A DNA stretch of 9,803 bases, taken from the NCBI GenBank assembly GCA_900548465.1, contig URKY01000065.1, positions 1-9,803 on the forward strand, given 5' to 3'. The position numbers and the translations under genes are program-made. Positions 1 to 6,954 of this stretch are shown in pieces. The notes under the pieces were generated by a model. The model saw only the letters and a list, made by a program, of their open reading frames with translations. It had not been told where the DNA came from and did no database searches. The stretch comes from an uncultured Eubacterium sp. (lineage in GTDB: Bacteria > Bacillota > Clostridia > Lachnospirales > Lachnospiraceae). Every line of letters starts with the position of its first letter. Position 1 is the first letter of the stretch.

Positions 1-873
1 AACACAGGCACAAATAACATAGTTTACGTTAGAAAGCTGGGCATTGCACGGTCCCATAACGTTGGCATATTTATTAGCATTATTTGCCGAATCACATAAT
101 TTGTCATTTAATTCATTAAAATCATGTATTGCTTCCTTTTCATAGCAGAAAACCTTGACTACCTTCTGACCTTCCATCATTTCCTCGATAAATCCGTTTA
201 CTGCACCTAAATCACGTTGTTGTGAAAGAAAATATCTGCCTGAAAATGTAGTAAGTTTCTTTGATACAAAAGCAATAATGGCAATCATTATAATAGTAAT
301 AACTGTAAGTGGGATACTTAACACAAGCATACATGCAAATACACTTACAATGGTAATGGCACTGTTAATCATCTGTGGCAGGGACTGGCTGATTAATTGT
401 CTTAATGTATCAATATCATTTGTATACATGGACATTATATCTCCATGGGAATGTGTATCAAAATATTTAATTGGAAGCCCCTGCATGTGGTTAAACATAT
501 CATCACGGAGTCTTTTCAATGTTCCCTGAGTTACAAAAACCATAACTTCCGCCTGAACAAGGGATGAAAATATACCGATTCCATAGAATACTGCTACTCT
601 TGACATAGCTCCCAAGAGTGGGCCGAAATCAGTACCGGAACCTTCAACCATAGGCATAATATATTCATCAATCAATGCTTTTGTAAACCATGTTCCCTGA
701 ACGTTTGAAAATACGCTTGCAATAATACATAGCAAAACAATAATAAGATGAATTGCATAATGTTTACCCATATAGCCAATTATCATAGACAGAGTTTTAA
801 ATGGATGTTCAATTTTAACTCTTGAACCCATATTTCTTCTTCCCGGGCCTCTTGAAACATTTTTCTGTGCCAT
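1..873 (-). CDS. ABC exporter half-transporter, second subunit (3' end outside window)
   Basis: The open frame runs off the left edge and shows the first 291 residues. They form the transmembrane domain of a type IV ABC exporter (ABC-B fold). After a basic N-terminus (RGPGRRN near residues 9-14) come hydrophobic helices at about residues 38-58 and 98-120, then the cytoplasmic stretch YFDTHSHGDIMSMYTNDID typical of these exporters. Two further hydrophobic segments and the coupling-helix region (EEMMEGQKVVKVFCYEKEA) follow. The nucleotide-binding domain lies outside the window. The start is ATG at 873; it shares one base with the TAA stop of the upstream ABC gene (TAATG) and has the ribosome site GGGAGGTGA just before it. 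The two proteins are therefore probably made in a fixed ratio and pair as a heterodimer. By analogy with BmrCD and TM287/288, this partner should carry the competent Walker B glutamate and switch histidine. Substrate unknown; multidrug export is plausible given the MarR regulator. Confidence 0.9.
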   Translation of the reverse strand, partial: MAQKNVSRGPGRRNMGSRVKIEHPFKTLSMIIGYMGKHYAIHLIIVLLCIIASVFSNVQGTWFTKALIDEYIMPMVEGSGTDFGPLLGAMSRVAVFYGIGIFSSLVQAEVMVFVTQGTLKRLRDDMFNHMQGLPIKYFDTHSHGDIMSMYTNDIDTLRQLISQSLPQMINSAITIVSVFACMLVLSIPLTVITIIMIAIIAFVSKKLTTFSGRYFLSQQRDLGAVNGFIEEMMEGQKVVKVFCYEKEAIHDFNELNDKLCDSANNANKYANVMGPCNAQLSNVNYVICACV

Positions 874-2657
874 TATGCTTCACCTCCCTTTCCGTCAAAA
901 TCAGCATTATCATTAGTCTGCTGATTGTATATTTCTTTATATATTTCATTGTTTGCAACTAAGTATTCATGGTTTCCTATTGCATTTATTTTACCGTCAT
1001 CCATAACGATGATTCTGTCGGCGTCCATAATACTTGAAATTCTCTGAGCAATAATTATTTTTGTTGTATCAGGAATTTCTTCCCTGAAAGCTTTTCTGAT
1101 TTTACTGTCCGTCAATGTATCAACGGCACTTGTACTGTCATCCAAAATTAATATTTTAGGTTTCTTAAGCAATGCTCTTGCTATACAAAGACGCTGTTTC
1201 TGACCACCTGATACATTGGTACCACCCTGTTCTATATGTGTGTTATATTTTTCAGGCATCTGTTCAATAAATTCGTCTGCACAGGCTAATTTACATGCAT
1301 TAATACATTCTTCTTCGCTGGCATCAGGATTTCCCCAGCGGAGATTATCAAGAATAGATCCTGAGAACAGTACGTTTTTCTGTAAAACAACACTTACTTC
1401 CTGTCTCAAAGTATCAAGGTCATATGTTCTTACATCTTTTCCACCAACTAAAAGATAACTTTCTTCTCCGTCTTTAGGTGGTTCAATATCGTAAAGTCTG
1501 CTTATTAAATTAACAAAGCTTGATTTTGCACTTCCTGTAGCACCCATAATACCAATGGTTTCACCTGATTTTATATCAATGTTGATATTTTCAAGAACAG
1601 ATTTTTCGCTTGTTTTATTGTATCGGAAGTTTACATTCTTAAATGTAATACTGCCATCAGGAACAGTGAAGTCAGGATTTTCAGGGTTAACTATGTCAGC
1701 CTTTTCTTCCAAAACTTCTGTTATACGTTTTCCGCTTGATAAACTCATTGTAATCATAACGAAAACCATGGAAAGCATCATTAAACTCATAAGAATGTTC
1801 ATGCAATAAGCAAGAAGTGAGGTTAAATCACCTGTAGTAAGACCAAGCATTGCATTGTTTCCACTGGCAACAATTGCCTTAGCACCAAGCCAGCTTATTA
1901 ATAAAATACATGTATACACTGTTGTCATCATAAAAGGTGCGTTTAACGAAACAAGTCCTTCAGCCTTTATAAACATTCTGTATACATTATAGCTTGCTTT
2001 GCCAAATTTCCCTTTTTCGTAATCTTCTCTGACATATGCCTTAACAACACGCATGGCCGTAACATTTTCCTGTACACTTTCATTTAATTCGTCATATTTT
2101 TTGAATACCTGACTGAAATATCCGTAAACTCTTGTAGTTAATAATGCAAGTATAATACCTAAAATAATTACGGCAATAAGATAAATACTTGCAAGCTTAG
2201 GTGAAACCGTAAATGCCATAATCATTGCCACAATCATACTAAAAGGGGCTCTTACTGCCATTCTTAAAATCATCTGATATGCGTTCTGCATATTAGTGAC
2301 ATCCGTTGTAAGTCTTGTTACAAGTCCTGCAGTGCTAAATTTATCAATGTTTGAAAAACTGAAAGTCTGAATATTTTCATACATTGCCTTTCGCAGATTT
2401 CTTGCAAAACCAGTTGATGCCTTTGCACCAAAAACACCTCCGCCAAAGCCGGTAATAAGACCAACCAGAGCCAGTAGTAACATTACCAATGATGTAATAT
2501 ATATTTTCTTTAAATCTCCCGAACCAATTGAATCAATAATAATTGCCATAAGAAGAGGGATGAAGTTTTCTACTATTACTTCTGCCAGCATACAAATAGG
2601 TGTTAATATTGATGCAAGTTTAAATTCTTTTATTTGTCTTCCTAAAGTTCTTAACAT
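873..2657 (-). CDS. ABC exporter half-transporter with degenerate ATPase site, first subunit
   Basis: This 594-residue protein has a complete ABC exporter layout. Six hydrophobic segments fall at about 15-40, 52-75, 135-155, 157-175, 242-262 and 283-305, followed by a nucleotide-binding domain from about 337 to 570. Visible motifs are Walker A GATGSAKS (372-379), Q-loop Gln426, signature VSGGQ (482-486) and Walker B ILILD (502-506). The catalytic glutamate after Walker B is Asp507, and the switch histidine is Gln538 (IIIAQRISS). Walker A also has Ala377 where glycine is usual. In heterodimeric exporters such as BmrCD, LmrCD and TM287/288, these changes mark the subunit that holds the non-hydrolysing site, so this is a BmrC/TM287-like half. 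The start ATG has AAGGAAAGG just upstream. The gene lies 19 bases after marR and overlaps the next ABC gene by one base, so the three form an operon. The exported substrate cannot be read from the sequence. Confidence 0.95.
   Translation of the reverse strand: MLRTLGRQIKEFKLASILTPICMLAEVIVENFIPLLMAIIIDSIGSGDLKKIYITSLVMLLLALVGLITGFGGGVFGAKASTGFARNLRKAMYENIQTFSFSNIDKFSTAGLVTRLTTDVTNMQNAYQMILRMAVRAPFSMIVAMIMAFTVSPKLASIYLIAVIILGIILALLTTRVYGYFSQVFKKYDELNESVQENVTAMRVVKAYVREDYEKGKFGKASYNVYRMFIKAEGLVSLNAPFMMTTVYTCILLISWLGAKAIVASGNNAMLGLTTGDLTSLLAYCMNILMSLMMLSMVFVMITMSLSSGKRITEVLEEKADIVNPENPDFTVPDGSITFKNVNFRYNKTSEKSVLENINIDIKSGETIGIMGATGSAKSSFVNLISRLYDIEPPKDGEESYLLVGGKDVRTYDLDTLRQEVSVVLQKNVLFSGSILDNLRWGNPDASEEECINACKLACADEFIEQMPEKYNTHIEQGGTNVSGGQKQRLCIARALLKKPKILILDDSTSAVDTLTDSKIRKAFREEIPDTTKIIIAQRISSIMDADRIIVMDDGKINAIGNHEYLVANNEIYKEIYNQQTNDNADFDGKGGEA
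881..889 (-). promoter_or_regulatory. Ribosome binding site inside the upstream ABC gene's end
   Basis: The minus strand reads AGGGAGGTG, about seven bases before the ATG at 873 and inside the last codons of the upstream ABC gene. Together with the TAATG stop/start overlap it fixes the start of the second ABC subunit and indicates translational coupling. Confidence 0.8.
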
Positions 2658-2676
2658 TTCACTTTCCTTTCCTTAA

Positions 2677-3150
2677 TTATTTTTTTCTAAAACACTCAAT
2701 ATCCTTTTCAGATATCGGGCTGTTATTTAATAAGTTATCGTAAACCCTGTTCAGATAATTATGAAGATTTGATATTTCATCTTTTGTAAATCCTTCAACC
2801 AATACCTCTTCAGTCATGTTTCTGTATTCCGAAAGACTTTCCTGAATATCACATGCTTTTGGAGTAAGGGTAATGTTTTTATATTTTTTGTTTTCCTCAT
2901 CAGGTCTTATATCTATTAACTCTTTTTCCTTTAACCTGTTCAAAATGCCTGCCATGGTTGAATGCTTTACTTTAAGGTGTTCAGCCAGTTGCTTCTGAGT
3001 AACCTTTTCACCTGCATGATAGGATATGTAAAACAAAACATGCATTTGTGCATCTGTTATGTCAAATTGCTCTAAATTTTTATTCATTCTTAATTTGAAC
3101 AGCTGATCCAAAAGTTTTATTTTATGACCTAAATGTTCTATTCTGTCCAT
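2677..3150 (-). CDS. MarR-family transcriptional regulator of the ABC exporter operon
   Basis: The 157-residue length is normal for MarR proteins, which are cytoplasmic dimers with a winged helix-turn-helix. N-terminal helices (1-45) and a C-terminal helix pair (about 97-140) would form the dimer interface. The DNA-binding part spans about 51-95: TQKQLAEHLKVKHSTMAGIL is the helix-turn-helix, and the charged stretch DEENKKYKNI at 84-93 is the wing. The start ATG is preceded by GGAGGAAAA at good spacing. It is first in an operon with two ABC exporter genes, a common arrangement in which the regulator represses its own operon until a drug-like ligand binds. The palindrome overlapping its -10 box supports autorepression. 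There is no obvious cysteine redox switch: Cys100 and Cys153 are not at the N-terminal OhrR sensing position. The ligand is unknown. Confidence 0.93.
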   Translation of the reverse strand: MDRIEHLGHKIKLLDQLFKLRMNKNLEQFDITDAQMHVLFYISYHAGEKVTQKQLAEHLKVKHSTMAGILNRLKEKELIDIRPDEENKKYKNITLTPKACDIQESLSEYRNMTEEVLVEGFTKDEISNLHNYLNRVYDNLLNNSPISEKDIECFRKK

Positions 3151-3185
3151 CTGACTTTTCCTCCGGATATTTTACCTTTACACAT

Positions 3186-3207
3186 AAAAAGAGCTACAAT
3201 ATGTAGC
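3186..3207 (-). promoter_or_regulatory. Possible short leader hairpin with U-tract (attenuator-like)
   Basis: In the predicted marR leader RNA, GCUACA (3207-3202) can pair with UGUAGC (3198-3193) across a three-base loop. It is followed directly by UCUUUUU (3192-3186). The layout is that of a minimal intrinsic terminator at the very 5' end of the message. The six-pair stem is weak, and the pairing is also explained by overlapping operator half-sites, so a function in RNA is uncertain. Confidence 0.35.
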
Positions 3208-3218
3208 GTGCTACATAT
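3199..3218. promoter_or_regulatory. Probable MarR operator palindrome
   Basis: The 20 bases ATATGTAGCGTGCTACATAT are a perfect inverted repeat except for the two central bases. The palindrome overlaps the last two bases of the -10 box and covers the predicted transcription start, so a bound dimer would block RNA polymerase. A third half-site (GCTACA, 3193-3198) lies next to it in inverted orientation, making a second, overlapping palindrome. Assignment to this MarR protein is an inference from position and symmetry. Confidence 0.75.
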
Positions 3219-3245
3219 AATAACTCTTTTTTTAAAAATAGTCAA
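3217..3245 (-). promoter_or_regulatory. Sigma-A-type promoter of the marR-ABC operon
   Basis: On the minus strand TTGACT (3245-3240) is followed by a 17-base spacer and TATTAT (3222-3217). This is a near-consensus vegetative promoter. Predicted transcription starts near 3210, inside the palindrome, and leaves a leader of about 60 bases before marR. Confidence 0.75.
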
Positions 3246-3270
3246 TAATATTATTAAAATTCACATTTGT

Positions 3271-3849
3271 TTAACATTCTCTTAGCGAAAGAATGTAATC
3301 AATATGTTCCCGTGTTTTATTTTCAGAGTAACTATTGTCGATAAATTCATCAGATATAGTATTGTATTCTTCATCTGTTGGCTGGTTATTTATTATATTT
3401 AAAGCCTTTTCCCTTGTATATCCTCTTGAATCCATTAAACGCTTAATCCGTGTTTCTTTTTCACAAAAAACGAACCAGAGCTCATCACATATTTCTTCAA
3501 GCCCTGAGCCGGGCAAAATAGCTGATTCCACAACAATTATATTTTTCGATGAAGAATTTATTCTTGAAATTATCTCCTTAACCGTTGCCGGATGGGTAAT
3601 TGAATTTAACTGTTTCAATTTTTCTTTATCATTAAATACAATGCCCGCAAGCCTGTTATTATTAATGGCATTGTCAGAAATCACATCCGGAAACGCCTGT
3701 TTTATTTCATTAAAGGCTTCAAACCCCGGCTTCATAACTTCCTTGGCAACCATATCTGACTGTATAATTTCAGCATTATATTGGTCTCTCAGGTAATTGA
3801 GGACTGTTGATTTACCTGAACCAACGCCTCCCATTAATCCGATTATCAT
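3271..3849 (-). CDS. coaE: Dephospho-CoA kinase
   Basis: CoaE phosphorylates the 3'-hydroxyl of the ribose of dephospho-CoA with ATP, the last step of coenzyme A synthesis, in the cytoplasm. The protein begins MIIGLMGGVGSGKST, a P-loop (G7-T15) at the very N-terminus as in all CoaE proteins. It continues with IIQSDMVAKEV (substrate-binding aspartate), RLAGIVF, LNSITHP and a lid-like region RLMDSRGYTREKA ending in INNQ. At 192 residues it is close to the usual length of about 200. The frame stays open upstream to 3921, inside polA, but ATG 3849 is chosen for two reasons: GGGAGGAG lies six bases before it, and CoaE proteins start directly at the P-loop strand. The gene sits 25 bases after polA, in the same transcript. 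A weak hairpin at its 3' end (3274-3296) lacks a U-tract. Confidence 0.95.
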   Translation of the reverse strand: MIIGLMGGVGSGKSTVLNYLRDQYNAEIIQSDMVAKEVMKPGFEAFNEIKQAFPDVISDNAINNNRLAGIVFNDKEKLKQLNSITHPATVKEIISRINSSSKNIIVVESAILPGSGLEEICDELWFVFCEKETRIKRLMDSRGYTREKALNIINNQPTDEEYNTISDEFIDNSYSENKTREHIDYILSLREC

Positions 3850-3855
3850 AATGTA

Positions 3856-3863
3856 CTCCTCCC
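3856..3863 (-). promoter_or_regulatory. Ribosome binding site fixing the coaE start
   Basis: The minus strand reads GGGAGGAG in the 25-base gap after the polA stop, six bases before ATG 3849. It argues against the longer reading that would start within polA. Confidence 0.8.
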
Positions 3864-3874
3864 GGTTACAAACA

Positions 3875-6508
3875 TTAATGGGCTTCATCCCAGTTAGAGC
3901 CTTCTTTGACTTCAACTTCAAGTTTTACATGAAGTTTTGCTGCCTCTTCCATGTTTCTAACCAAAATATCTTTAACTGTATCAATTTCATCCTTATATGT
4001 TTCTACTAACAATTCATCATGTACCTGTAAAACAATTTGGGATTTTAATTTTTTTGTTTTCAATTCTTCAGCCACATTTATCATGGCAATTTTCATTATA
4101 TCCGCAGCAGTTCCCTGAATTGGTGAATTCATGGCAACTCTTTCCCCAAACTGTCTCTGCATAAAATTGCCGGAGTTAAGTTCAGGAATAGGACGACGTC
4201 TTCCAAATAATGTCACGGAATAGCCCTTTGTTTTGGCGTCATTTACTGAATTGTCAAGGTATTGTTTAATACCCGGATAACTTTCAAAATATTCATTAAT
4301 GTATTTTTCTGCTTCTTTTTTGCTTATTGATAAATCCTGACTAAGTCCAAAGGAACTTATTCCATAAACTATTCCGAAATTAACAGCTTTTGCATTGCTT
4401 CTCTGTTCTTTTGTAACTTCTTCAATTGGCACCTTAAAAACAAGAGATGCCGTTGCCGCATGAATATCCTTTGATTCTTTATAAGCAGTAATTAAATTAT
4501 TATCGTCAGACATATGAGCCAGAATTCTCAACTCTATCTGGGAATAATCAGCATCTAAAAATACACATTCTTCTTTTGGAACAAAAACTTTTCTGATTTC
4601 CCTGCCAAGTGCCATTCTAACCGGAATATTCTGTAAGTTGGGTTCAGTTGAACTTATTCGTCCCGTAGCAGTTATTGTCTGATTAAATTTTCCGTGTATT
4701 CTGCTATCCTCCCCTATATATGTGGCTAAACCGTCTGCATAGGTAGATTTCAGTTTCGTAAGCTGTCTGTATTCAAGAATTTTTGAAACAAATGGGTAAT
4801 CAGGCTCCAGTTTTTCTAAAACAGAGGCAGATGTTGAATAACCTGTCTTTGTTTTCTTTCCGCCGGGAAGTCCCATTTCAACAAACAAAATCTCCCCTAG
4901 CTGTTTTGGTGAATTAATGTTAAATGGATGTTTTGCCTCATTGTATATTTCCTGTTCTAAAATTTCGATATTTTTCTGCAGATTATCACCATATATTTTT
5001 AACCTGTCTGCCTGAACCATTATACCTGCCTGTTCCATATCGTATAATGCATAGGTAAGAGGTAATTCAATGTTTTTATACACACCAAGCATTCCCTGCT
5101 CTTTTAATTCCTTTTCAAGAACTTCTCTTGCCTTATACATAACAAGGGCATTATAGCAGCTGTATTTAACTATATTTTCCTCAATTTCCGTTGAAGGGGT
5201 TTCTCCTTTTTTTGTTTTTGGAAAAATCTCTGCATATGACGGAACCGTCATTCCCAAATAGTTTCTTGCAATATCATCATAATCATATGTGTTCTGCAGT
5301 GGATTTAGAAGATACGCTGCAATTTCAACATCAAATAAATTGGAATTTCTGTCTGCATTATAAATAGAATTATTATTTTTAATATTATTTACAGTTATTT
5401 CTGCACCATTTTTTATTAATTTTCTAATTTCGGAAATAACCAGTTCTTCAGTAATAAAACCTTCTACTGAGATATATTTGATATAGTCATCTCCAAAACA
5501 TAAAGCTAATCCCTTTATATGATCCTGAATATAAATATAAAGGCCTATATTGTCTGCTGATGAAGCCTCATTAAATACAGTATTACATTCCGTATAGTCT
5601 CTAATCACTTCAAAATTCTTTTCAAAATCATTGCTAACTGATACATTTTCAAATCTGTTAAGCATGCTTTTAAATTCAAGTCTCTTTAACATTTGAAGTG
5701 CATTATCCGTGTAAATATCTCCTAAAACACATTCTTTTGGAGAAACTGTTACAGGCGAATCAATATTAATTGTAGCCAGTGTTTTGCTCATCTGAGCCAT
5801 ATCATAATGTTCAAGCAACGCATTTTTGTTACGTGTATTTGCTATTTCTTCTGCATGTTGAAATGCATTTTCAATTGAACCAAATTGGGAAATTATTGCT
5901 GTGGCACCTTTTTCGCCAATTCCCGGAACCCCCGGAATATTATCGGAACTGTCGCCCATTAATGCCTTTACATCAATAAATTCCACAGGAGTTACTTTAT
6001 ATAAGTCCTTTACATCTTCCGGTTTATATCTTTCTACAGTAGTCTGCCCTTTTTTTGTTTTTGGAATACAAATCATAATGTTCTCAGCTGCCAGCTGTAA
6101 TAAATCCCTGTCCCCTGAATAAACACAAACATCAAGACCATCTTTTTCACCACGTTTTGACAATGTTCCTATAACATCATCAGCCTCATATCCCGGAAGC
6201 TCCACAGTAGTTATATTCATTGTATGAAGAACTTCTTTAATGAGAGGTACCTGTTCTCTTAACTCAGGCATCATAGGTTTCCTTGTACCCTTGTACTCCT
6301 TATACATTTCATGCCTGAAGGTTGGCTGATGTACATCAAAAGCAACAGCCAGATAATCCGGCTGTTCCTCATCAATTAATTTAAATAAAATATTTAAAAA
6401 TCCAAAAACTGCATTTGTATATGTGCCTTCTGAATTTGTGAAAACAGGAACTCCGTAAAACGCCCTGTTAAGTATACTGTGTCCGTCAATTAAAACAAAT
6501 TTTTCCAT
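3875..6508 (-). CDS. polA: DNA polymerase I (5' nuclease and polymerase; inactive proofreading domain)
   Basis: PolA fills gaps and removes RNA primers during replication and repair. The 877-residue length is typical. The 5' nuclease/flap endonuclease (about 1-290) keeps its metal-binding acids: Asp8, Asp58, GYEADD 106-111, SGDRD 131-135 and GDSSDNIPGVPGIGEKG 185-201 (helix-hairpin-helix). The middle domain (about 305-470) has the proofreading fold position, but the DxE motif, the NxxxD motif and the YxxxD aspartate are all missing (for example KYSCYNALV at 448-456). It should therefore not proofread, as in Bacillus and Thermus enzymes. The polymerase domain (480-877) is intact: motif A DADYSQIELR (Asp654, Glu659), motif B with Arg703, Lys707, Phe711 and Tyr715, and motif C QVHDE (His830-Asp831-Glu832). 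The start ATG has only a modest AGGA site. The gene lies 28 bases after the zf-HC2 gene and 25 bases before coaE. Confidence 0.98.
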   Translation of the reverse strand: MEKFVLIDGHSILNRAFYGVPVFTNSEGTYTNAVFGFLNILFKLIDEEQPDYLAVAFDVHQPTFRHEMYKEYKGTRKPMMPELREQVPLIKEVLHTMNITTVELPGYEADDVIGTLSKRGEKDGLDVCVYSGDRDLLQLAAENIMICIPKTKKGQTTVERYKPEDVKDLYKVTPVEFIDVKALMGDSSDNIPGVPGIGEKGATAIISQFGSIENAFQHAEEIANTRNKNALLEHYDMAQMSKTLATINIDSPVTVSPKECVLGDIYTDNALQMLKRLEFKSMLNRFENVSVSNDFEKNFEVIRDYTECNTVFNEASSADNIGLYIYIQDHIKGLALCFGDDYIKYISVEGFITEELVISEIRKLIKNGAEITVNNIKNNNSIYNADRNSNLFDVEIAAYLLNPLQNTYDYDDIARNYLGMTVPSYAEIFPKTKKGETPSTEIEENIVKYSCYNALVMYKAREVLEKELKEQGMLGVYKNIELPLTYALYDMEQAGIMVQADRLKIYGDNLQKNIEILEQEIYNEAKHPFNINSPKQLGEILFVEMGLPGGKKTKTGYSTSASVLEKLEPDYPFVSKILEYRQLTKLKSTYADGLATYIGEDSRIHGKFNQTITATGRISSTEPNLQNIPVRMALGREIRKVFVPKEECVFLDADYSQIELRILAHMSDDNNLITAYKESKDIHAATASLVFKVPIEEVTKEQRSNAKAVNFGIVYGISSFGLSQDLSISKKEAEKYINEYFESYPGIKQYLDNSVNDAKTKGYSVTLFGRRRPIPELNSGNFMQRQFGERVAMNSPIQGTAADIMKIAMINVAEELKTKKLKSQIVLQVHDELLVETYKDEIDTVKDILVRNMEEAAKLHVKLEVEVKEGSNWDEAH

Positions 6509-6536
6509 AAATTAAATCCTGCCAATCTATTAATAA

Positions 6537-6881
6537 CTATATTAAAACTAAAAAGAAATATATCAGTGCCACAACAGCAGCAGCGCCTAATAAAATCAAA
6601 AAGACATATGCTGCTTCTTTTATAATGTGAATTTTTTTGAAATGCTTCTCATAAAACTCTAACACATATTCAAGTTCAATATTCGGTTCCAGCATTTCAT
6701 CTGTTTCAATAGGACATTCTGTATCACCAAAACCTCGTCTTACAGAATAGTATAATTCCAAATCTTCCTTACATTCCTTACATTCCTTGGCATGTTCAAC
6801 AAATTCTTCCAGCAGTTCGCTGTCATCTATTTTGTCAAAAACGAAATCATTTATTAATTTTTGAAAATTCTCACATGTCAT
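6537..6881 (-). CDS. Small membrane-anchored zf-HC2 (anti-sigma-like) protein
   Basis: This 114-residue protein starts with the zinc-binding anti-sigma pattern: Cys3 (MTCENF), then His30-x3-Cys34-x2-Cys37 (HAKECKEC), as in zf-HC2/ZAS domains that hold ECF sigma factors in an inactive state. An acidic linker (about 38-85) follows. A single hydrophobic helix (about 90-113) reaches the last residue, so almost nothing would lie outside the membrane. The zinc domain would face the cytoplasm. No sigma-factor gene is visible within the window, and there is no extracellular sensor domain. It could be an orphan anti-sigma factor, a regulator of an unlinked sigma factor, or a zinc-finger membrane protein of other function. 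ATG 6881 has GAGG seven bases upstream. It lies 28 bases before polA and probably shares its transcript. The domain is clear; the role is not. Confidence 0.85.
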   Translation of the reverse strand: MTCENFQKLINDFVFDKIDDSELLEEFVEHAKECKECKEDLELYYSVRRGFGDTECPIETDEMLEPNIELEYVLEFYEKHFKKIHIIKEAAYVFLILLGAAAVVALIYFFLVLI

Positions 6882-6913
6882 ATCAAAACCTCAATTCATA
6901 TAATAACCTGTTA

Positions 6914-6942
6914 ATTATACCTTTTATGAGGTCCGGATACAA
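6914..6942 (-). promoter_or_regulatory. Candidate promoter for the zf-HC2-polA-coaE cluster
   Basis: On the minus strand a perfect TATAAT (6919-6914) is preceded by a 17-base spacer and the weak -35 TTGTAT (6942-6937). It lies in the 73-base gap after copA, about 33 bases before the zf-HC2 start. The weak -35 leaves some doubt. An imperfect AT-rich inverted repeat follows the -10 box at about 6903-6919. Confidence 0.5.
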
Positions 6943-6954
6943 CTGTTTTAACTG

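Noticed and set aside
278..529. A plus-strand open frame opposite the partial ABC gene
   Set aside because: The minus-strand ABC transmembrane domain covers this interval without interruption; the plus frame is a shadow.
3244..3255. Palindrome AATAATATTATT upstream of the marR promoter as a second operator
   Set aside because: It is pure A/T in an AT-rich spacer, shares nothing with the GCTACA half-sites, and is expected by chance in such sequence.
3274..3296. Hairpin ACATTCT/AGAATGT at the end of coaE as a terminator
   Set aside because: The stem is seven AT-rich pairs with a nine-base loop, lies partly in the coding region and has no U-tract after it on the minus strand.
3335..3796. A 153-codon open frame on the plus strand opposite coaE
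   Set aside because: It is fully antisense to a clear coaE gene, has no convincing ribosome site and resembles no family; it is a shadow of the opposite strand.
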